Of a stretch of DNA of 48,043 bases, positions 28,801 through 37,800 are shown piece after piece. The DNA lies in the NCBI GenBank assembly GCA_002811675.1, contig PDIM01000014.1, positions 84,151 to 132,193 of the forward strand. Reading direction: 5' to 3'. The DNA is from Ichthyosporea sp. XGB-2017a (lineage: Eukaryota; Opisthokonta; Ichthyosporea). Numbering within the stretch: position 1 is the stretch's first letter; the number at the start of each line of letters is the position of its first letter. The position numbers and the translations under genes were made by a program. Below the pieces are notes generated by a model. The model was given only the letters and a program-made list of their open reading frames with translations, was not told the DNA's origin and made no database searches.

Positions 28801-31800
28801 TGACAACCCATCAGTTGCGCAAAAACTTCCCGCGGGACATGGAGAAGGAGCGCTGCTTCCAAGGGGACAAACTTGTCCCTTCACACATTTCCCTCCTTCT
28901 GTATTAGAAGCTGGGGTAGGGAGCTTTGCACCTGTGGAACAATACCAGCCTCCTTGACAAGGGCCTGTCACTGCAGACAAGCCTGCTGTCATACAATATT
29001 TTCCAGGTGTACATGCCTGGCATTGAGATTCCAGTTCCAACTTTGTTGCTGCAGAAAATGTTCCAACAGGGCACTTAAACTCTTTATCAAATTTTGTTCC
29101 TGAAGGACAGTAGTGGCCGGAAGGACATGGGTTGTTTCCAAATGTTGATGTTCCAGCCGGGCAAAAGTATCCTTTTGGACACTGCTGGCAAGCAGTTTGC
29201 CCTGTAGATGGGTTGTGTTGTCCTGCAGGGCACGGGAGAGGACTTGAGGTCCCAACTGGACAATAGTTTCCTGTGGGGCATGGTCCCCCATTAGCTGTCA
29301 CACTGGCAGGATTTTTTGTAGCAGATCCACTTGCACAATAAAAGCCGGCAGAGCAATCACCCGTCGGACTTGCAAGTCCACTAGTTTCACAGTATTTGCC
29401 TGGGAGACAAGCTTTGCATTGAGATTTTAAAGATCTTCCTAGTAGATCATTGTAAGTGCCAGGGTCACAAGCCACCGGTGAAGTTGTTTGTGCAGCACAA
29501 TAGTGACCTTTTGGACATGGTCCACCAGCCCCAGTGTTGGTAGAGCCGTCAGGACTTAGTACATCAACGCCTGTCTGGCAATAGAATCCCGCTGCGCAAG
29601 GATTAGTCACTGCAGTTAAGCCCGTTGTTTCACAATAAAACCCACCAGTGCACTGCAGACAATCTTGCGCCTTCTCTTTTCCAGAGGCAGCCAAATAGGT
29701 GCCTTTAGCGCACTTTGGCTCTGCAGCCCCTGTACCTTCCGGACAATACCTCCCAGCTGAGCAAGTGACCGGGTTAATTCCATCTGTACATTTGAATCCT
29801 TTGGGGCATGGTAAACATGCCGTGGCCTGTTTGTTAGGCATGTATGTTCCATCTTGACATGGTACTGGGGCAGCTGATCCCGCTGGGCAATGATGTCCGA
29901 CCGTACATTCATTTCCTGTAGTTCCATCAGTGGGCTTGGACGTTACAGCTTTTTTAGTACAAAAAAATCCAGCACTACAGCTTCCTGATACGGCTGATAA
30001 TCCCGTGGAGCTACAAAATTTACCACCATCACAATCAGTACAGTCGGAAGACGCCGTCCCACCAACTGCAGTTCTGTATGTACCAATGGGGCACTTGGTT
30101 TCCGTAGTTGTACCAGACAAACAAAAATGGCCAGGAGAGCATGGTCGTCCAGTAATGCCATCAATAGGTGAAGCCGTTAAAGATTTTAAAATGCAATAGT
30201 AGCCAGGAGCACAATCGCCTGAAGGGGCATCTTTTCCAGCAACTGAACAAAATTTTCCTGCGGGACAATTTGTACAATCTGCCTCTTTCGCAAGATTTAA
30301 AGAATTACTATATGTACCTATAGGACAAGGAAACTGAGTGGCAGTTTTAGTTCCGGCAGGGCAATAATGCCCTTTAGGACAGTCGGAGCTTGTATACAAC
30401 ACTACCGGTGATTTACTGTTATCACAATAGTAGCCTTCGGGGCACGTAATGCATGCTGTTTTTCCCTTTTGGTTTTGGTACTCTCCTAGTGGGCAGCGAG
30501 TTGCAGCTGGAGATTGCTGGAGGCAGAAATGTCCTTCTAGGCAAATATTCGCTACAGCATTTTTTTCTTTTTGCTTTCCGACACAAAAGTACCCCGCATC
30601 ACAAGGTCCGGAGACTGCGGTTTGACCCGGGTTCGCACAGTAAAAACCCGGAGTACAGTCACTGCAATCACTTACAGCTTTAAGACCTTTGTTATTTGAA
30701 AATGTTCCTGCCGGACATACCACCCCTGCGGAAGAACCAGACGGGCAGTAATGGCCCTGAGGGCATATGTTTCCTTTTACACCGTCTGTGGGCGCTGGAA
30801 ATAAAGACCCCGCAGAACAATAGTAACCTTCCGTGCAGGGTCCAGATACCGCCCCAAGTTCAGATGTTGCACAGTAAGAGCCTGCAGAACATTGAACCTG
30901 AGCAGCTGATCCCGCAGGACAGTAAAAGCCAGGTTGACACATTCCACCTGTGCTACCAGTAGGTTTACTAATAATGGCGCCGCCTGTGCAATACCAACCA
31001 GGAGCACAGTTGTTTGTTTCGGCACTAAGTCCTGGTGTGGCACAATATTTTCCCGCAGTGCAAGGAACGCAGTCAGATGCTTGCTTTCCTCCCGTAGAGG
31101 GTAGGAACTTTCCGGCAGGACATGGGTATTGATTACTAGATGACGTTCCCGTAGGACAATAGTGGCCGGCAGGGCATGGCTTTGCTGAAATATCTACCAA
31201 CCCATTGTCTTGACAATAAAACCCTGCCGTACATGGGGTACATGTTGCTTGATTTTCAAGAGGGTTGAAGCTCCCTGGACTACATGGCAATGGACTTGCT
31301 GTCCCTGCAGGACAGTAATGACCAACAGTGCATTTTCCCCCAGAACCCTTGTGTCCACCAGCTGGGGCTTTTTGATCAACACCAGAGGTACAGAAAAATC
31401 CAGCGTCGCAATCTCCCGAAACAGCAGTCATTCCCATATCTTTACAGTACTTTCCTGGCTCACACGCTTTACAGTCGGCCTCTTTTGTAAGTTGAAATCC
31501 CGGATTATATGTGCCCGTTGGACATGGTATTTGATTTGTATGGGTGCCGCTTGGGCAATAATGACCTTGGGGACATTTGACTGGTTGTTTTGTTGATAAG
31601 CAGTAAAAGCCTGCCGGACAAGTCGCACAGGTTGCTTGTTGAACAGTCTCAGTATAAGTACCAGCATTGCATGGCACTGGTTGAGAACTTCCAGCAGGGC
31701 AATGATGGCCAAGTGGGCACTTGTCACCAGATGGACTTGAAACAGGAGAGCTCACACTTGCCCCCCCTGAACAATAATAACCGGCAGAACAATCCTGGGT

Positions 31801-34800
31801 GGCAGAAGTTTGTCCAGCATTTGGACAGTATTTTCCTCCTGCGCAGGGAAGACACTCAGACTCCGCTTTAAGACTAGTGGACGAGGAATAGGTTCCTGCT
31901 GGACATTTGATTGGTACACCAGTTCCCTGAGGACAGTACGATCCTGCTGGACAGATGCTCCCGAATACCTGTCCATTTGGTGCTTCCATAGTTGACACCG
32001 TCGAGCAATAATGCCCAGCTTTACAAAGTCCAGAAGGAGCTGTGAGACCTTCAGATGCACAAAAAGAACCAGGAGTACAAGGAGTACAATCCTGCTCTTT
32101 GACAAGGCCAGTAGTTCCGCTGAATGTACCGGCTGGACATTTAATCGGGGTGCTGCTTCCTGAGGGACAGTAGCTACCAGCAGGGCATATACCACCAGTA
32201 GCATCGGTTGGAGCAGGTTTGGCCTTTTTGGCTCCGGAAGTGCAATAATAGCCAGCATCGCATGGACCCGATACAGCAGTTTGTCCTGGTGAGCTGCAGA
32301 ATTTACCTGCAGAGCAAGATATACAATCCTGAGATTTTACCCGGTTCTGAGAACTTGAAAAAGTGCCTATTGGGCAAGGAAACTCATGATTAAATTTTGT
32401 TCCTGCAGGACAGTAATGCCCAGCTGGGCAGCTAGATCCGCTAAATAACACAACAGGGGCCTTCGTTGGATCACAAAAAAAGCCTTCGGGGCACTGTTTA
32501 CACGAACTTTGTCCTGACTCATCTTGATATGTTCCAGCAGAGCACCGGACAGCGGCCGGAGAACCCACTGGACATTTATGGCCCTGTGGGCAAAGCGATG
32601 TTGGCGGGTTTTTTAATTGCTGTCCTTTTGGACAATAGTATCCAGCATCACATAATCCAGTGGGGTTTGCCAGACCTTGGGTGGAGCAATATGACCCCGC
32701 CGTGCAATCAACGCACTGGTTAGAGGCTATAGAGCCTGTAGAGCTTATGAATTTTCCAACCGCACAAGGAGTTGGGGCACCGGAATTTGCAGGACAATAC
32801 GAGCCCGCTGGGCATATATTACCAGTAGTACCATCAGTAGGAGCTGGTGTGCTAGCACCACCGGAACAGAAATAACCAGCTGTACATTGGCCTGTCTTAA
32901 CTGATTGTAAAGTACCTTGGCAATAAAAACCAGGATCACAGGGTAACTGGGTAGCAGAACCTTCTGGACAGTAATGTCCAGGTTGACACTGCTTTCCTGA
33001 AGGCGTTGCACTTTTAGATCCAGCCGGACAATACCAGCCAGCTTGGCACGGTCCATCCACAGCAGTATTTGCGAGACCTTGACAAAACTTACCTGCTGTG
33101 CACGTTGTGCATGCTGCTTGAGACTGCAAGTTTGTTGTTGCCCCAAACGATCCTTCAGGGCAAGGGCTCTCATTTGCTGCTTTGGTACCCTGAGGACAAA
33201 AGTACCCTTGAGGGCAGTTATTCGTTAAAAATTGGTTTGACTTTACTGGACAGAAGTAACCTGCTGGGCATGGTTGACAAATTGAAGCTGTAGTACTGGG
33301 ACTATAAGTTCCTGCAACACACTCTAATGGGGCAGAACTTCCCGTCGGACAGTAATGGGCAGTGGGACAAGGTCCGCCAGTAGCTGTTACGGTGGCCGGA
33401 TTTGGCACAATGGATCCAGATGTACAGTAATACCCAGCCGTACAATCTCCAGTGGGTGCTGGTAAGCCGGTAGTTGTACAATACTTCCCCGGAGAACATA
33501 CGGTACAGGAAGCATCAGACGTTGAGCCTAAAGATGGGTTGAACTTGCCTTGAGGGCAGGCTACAGGTGTTCCTGTACTTAATGGACAATAATGCCCTTT
33601 ACTACAAGGTCCACCTGTACCCGTATTAGTTGTGCCATCAGGTGTGGCTGTATTTACCCCAGTTGTACAAAAATAGCCTGGGCTGCAGTCTCCCGAGACC
33701 GCAGTCGAATGGGCATTAGCACAAAATTTCCCGGAGTCACACTTAGTGCATTCACTCTCTGCAGCCAGTTTCTTAGTGTTACTGTACGTTCCAGCCGGGC
33801 ATGGTTGCCAGTTAGATCCGGTTTTGACAGGGCAGTAGTAACTAGCTGGGCAGTCCAAGACATTAATACCGTCTACACAGTATGAGCCGGCTGGGCAATC
33901 AAGACAAACTGATGCTTGTGTATTTGGCATGTATGTGCCAGGAGGGCATTTTTTAGGAACGGAAGTACCTTGTGGACAGTAATGCCCAACAGTACATTTG
34001 TTACCTGTTGAACCATCAGTTGGACTATCTGTTGTTGCACCCAATGTACAATAATAGCCAGCTTTGCATTGGCCAGAGGGGCTATTTAAACCTTGTGAAG
34101 CACAGAATGATCCTGGGCTGCATGCAATACACTTAGAAGAGTCAGCATTACCAGTTGTGGCTGAAAACTTGCCTATTGGGCATTTGACCGGGGTATGTGT
34201 GCCAACAGGACAATAGTGCCCCGCCGGACAAACATCCCCATAACTTTTTCCGACTGGATTTTTTTCCTTTGAACCCCCTGTGCACACATATCCTGCATCA
34301 CATTGCCCACTAACAGCGTTGAGGCCAGTAGAAGCACAAAACATACCAGGAGTACACTGGGTACAGTCACCTGAAGCCAGTAGCTGAACCTTGTTTGAAA
34401 ATGTTCCAGCAGGACACGGTTGGGGTGCGGAAGACCCTGTTGGACAATAGTTTCCAGCTGTGCATGGCGTGGGAGTTATCGTAGCTTGCCCGGGACAGTA
34501 ATTTCCTTGAAGACATTGATTACATATTCCTTGGCCAGATCCTGGTTGATATGTTCCTGGCAAGCAAGGACTTGCTGCCGCCGCCCCCTGCAAAGAAAAG
34601 TGCCCCTGGGGAACAATCTTATCTGTTGGTGTGGTTGATCCCCCTGGACAAAAGTACCCAGGATCACATGGCCCTGTGGGGGACGGATTATTGGACCCTG
34701 CACAGTACGAGCCTGGCGTACAAGCTACACAATCTCCCGAAACCTTTGCGCCTGTAGACTGGCCAAATGTTCCAATAGGGCATTTAACGGGGGCTGCCGA

Positions 34801-37800
34801 GCCAACTGGGCAATACCCCCCTTTAGGACATAATCCACCTGTAATATCATTAGGGGGAGACGACGCAGATGCTTTGGAAATGCAGTAAAAGCCAGCATCA
34901 CAGTTCCCAGTAGGAACAGAGGCTCCGAGCCCCAGGCAAAACTTTCCCCCAGGACAAGGGGTACATTCCTGACTTCTTCGAAGGCCAAGGGTAGCACCAT
35001 ATGTTCCCTGAGGGCAGGGCTGTGGATTGATTGTACCGGTTGGACAGTAGAAACCTTGAGGGCATTTAATTGGAGTAGCAGTTCCTTGAGGACAGTAGTT
35101 GCCAGAGACACACGTCGAGCACGCTGCTTCATTTTCGGCGCTAGCATTCTCAAGATATTTCCCAGCAGCACAAGGAAACTGATCTTGAGTTACAGTTCCT
35201 TCTGGACAATAATGTCCTGGTTTACAAGGCCCACTAACGGCAAAAAGGCCCGAAGTTTGGCAGTACTTCCCTGGTGGGCATTTCACACAGTCAGTTATCT
35301 GAGTACGTGAAGTCAATGGATTGTATGTTCCCGGTGTACATGGCTGAGGGGCAGGCGTTATATTTCCAGCATCACACCAATGTCCTTTGGGACAGAAATC
35401 GGTATGAATATCTGGTGGAGCTGTCTGTCCCGTTGGACAATTCGTTCCTTTTGGGCATATCTTTTTGGTGGTCATAGTTGTTTGAGACGTAGCTACCTCA
35501 TCACAGTAGAATCCAGCTTGGCAAGATGCACATACACTTGCTCCAGCTGAAGAATATTTTCCAGTTCCGCATTCTAAAGGGGTTACAACACCAAGCGATG
35601 GGCATTTGTATCCAGGGGTACATGTTTTACAGTCTGACTGCTGTTTTTGGCTGAGGATGTCATTGTAGGTTCCAGCAGGACAGGCTGTAGGATTTACAGA
35701 GCCCGCAGGGCAAAAGTGACCTTTTGTGCACGGAATACAGGTTTCCACTCGCTTTGCTCCAGTAAGGGAATAATAGGTACCCGCAGGACATGGGTTTGAG
35801 TTAGCAGCAGGCGTCTTGGGAGGACAGTAATGCCCCCCAGGACACGCTGCATCGGGTGCATCTTTTCCCCCAGTACAGTAATCTCCCTTTGGGCAGTCAG
35901 TGCAGTCTGCCTGTCGAATTATACCCGTGTTTGCGGTATATGTCCCAGCGCTACAAGGGTTCGATGTTGTTGATGGTGTCCCCGCTGGACAATAATGTCC
36001 CTTTGCACAAATTTGGGGAGGATTCTGAGATCCTCCTGTTCCACTGGGACATGCCCACCCTTCCTTACACGTTGAGCACTGGCTTTGCGCATTTAAATTG
36101 TGAGCATCGGTGTACGTCCCTGCATTGCACGGGGTTGGGTTGATGGACCCTTGCGGACAATAGTGACCGGCTCTGCAAATAAACGGTGCCGTAGTTAATC
36201 CTGGAGTTGGGCAATATGAGCCAGCATTGCACTGTGTGCATGCATTTAAGTTAGTCCCCCCCGGGGCCGCATTGAAGCGACCTGCAGGACAAACTGTAGG
36301 CGAGGACGATCCGGTTAGGCAGTAGTGCCCTTTGGGGCAGTCTTGGCAATAAGAGCTATCCTCTGCTCCTGGCTGCTTTCCAAACTGACCTGCTGGACAA
36401 GGGTTTGCATTGCTAAACGCTGTTCCTACAGGGCAGAAATATCCTTGAGGGCACATTGTTCCTTGATTAGCCGTAGCCTGTAAGCAAAACTTTCCTACAG
36501 GACAGGCCTTACAGTCGCTTGACTGAATCTTTCCATACTGATCATTGTATGTGCCAGCAGTGCATGGATTCTTATCAACCGTGTCTGTGCCTGTAGGACA
36601 AAAATAGCCTTTTGGGCAGAGCTGTAAGGCACTTAGCGTCCCGGTTCCTTGCACACAATAATACCCCGCGAGACACTGTTTACAAGACCCCACCCCCATC
36701 CCACCCAATTGATCATTGTAAGTACCAGCTGCGCAGGCGGTAGCTGTGGCCCCGTCGCAATGATATCCCACTGGGCATTTATAACCAGCTGGATTGGCAA
36801 CTGTTGATCCTGCTGGGCATAAGTATCCTGCATTACAATTAGAACACGCTATACTACCAGCCAAGCTATATTTTCCAGCCGTGCATTGTTCAGGAACAGT
36901 AGTTCCGGAGTTTTTACACTCATACCCTGCAGGGCATTGAGTACAACTGCTTGTCTTTCCACCCAAGCTATAAGTACCACTTGGACAAGGGGTTGGATTT
37001 GACTTTGTATCTGCGCAAAAAGATCCTGCGGGACAAAGTGTGCATTTTGTGGCTCCTGCCAGTGAATACCAGCCATTTTCGCAAGGTATTTGAAGATCCG
37101 AATCAACGGCGGGACAGAAAAACCCTGCTGGGCACTGTGTGCAGGCAGTAGATCCTTTAACACTAAATGTCCCCGAGGCACAAGTTACTATATTGTTATC
37201 GGTATTGGTGCTTGGGCAGGCTTTTCCTGGTGGACAAACTGTACAGCTAGCAGCTCCTTGTAATGAATACGTTCCAACAGGGCAAGCAATTTGCGTATTT
37301 ACGCTTACAGTCGGGCAGTAAAACCCTGCGTTACAAGGGGTACAGCTTGTTTGGCCTGCCAATGAATATGAGCCTACTGGGCATGGACTGTTTCCAGAGC
37401 CGTCCGTGTTAGGGCACATTACACCAGCTGGGCAAGTAGTGCACGCGGATGCTCCACCTGTTGAAAAGGTACCAGCGGTACATTGCACTGCTGAGTTTGA
37501 TGTTGTAGAGGCACATTTGAAGCCCGCAGGACATGCTGTACATATTTGCGCACCACCCGTTGAGAACGTACCGAGGGCGCAAGTTATTTTTTGCCCGGGA
37601 TCTCTTGTAGATGGGCATGCTTCACCTGCAGGGCATTGAATACACGCAGTAGCACCCCCTGAACTATAACTACCTGCTGCACATGGGGTAGGAAGTGATG
37701 ATATCGATGGGCATGCAAATCCAGCAGCGCATGACATGCAATCGACGCTTCCTTGTAAGCTAAAGGTTCCCGCCAAGCAATCAGTCGGGCCTGAAGATGT

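Noticed and set aside
26900-34300. Possibility that the regular 2.05-kb repeats are a CRISPR-like or satellite DNA array.
   Set aside because: The repeats are diverged in DNA, keep an open frame throughout and preserve cysteine spacing, so they are coding duplications.
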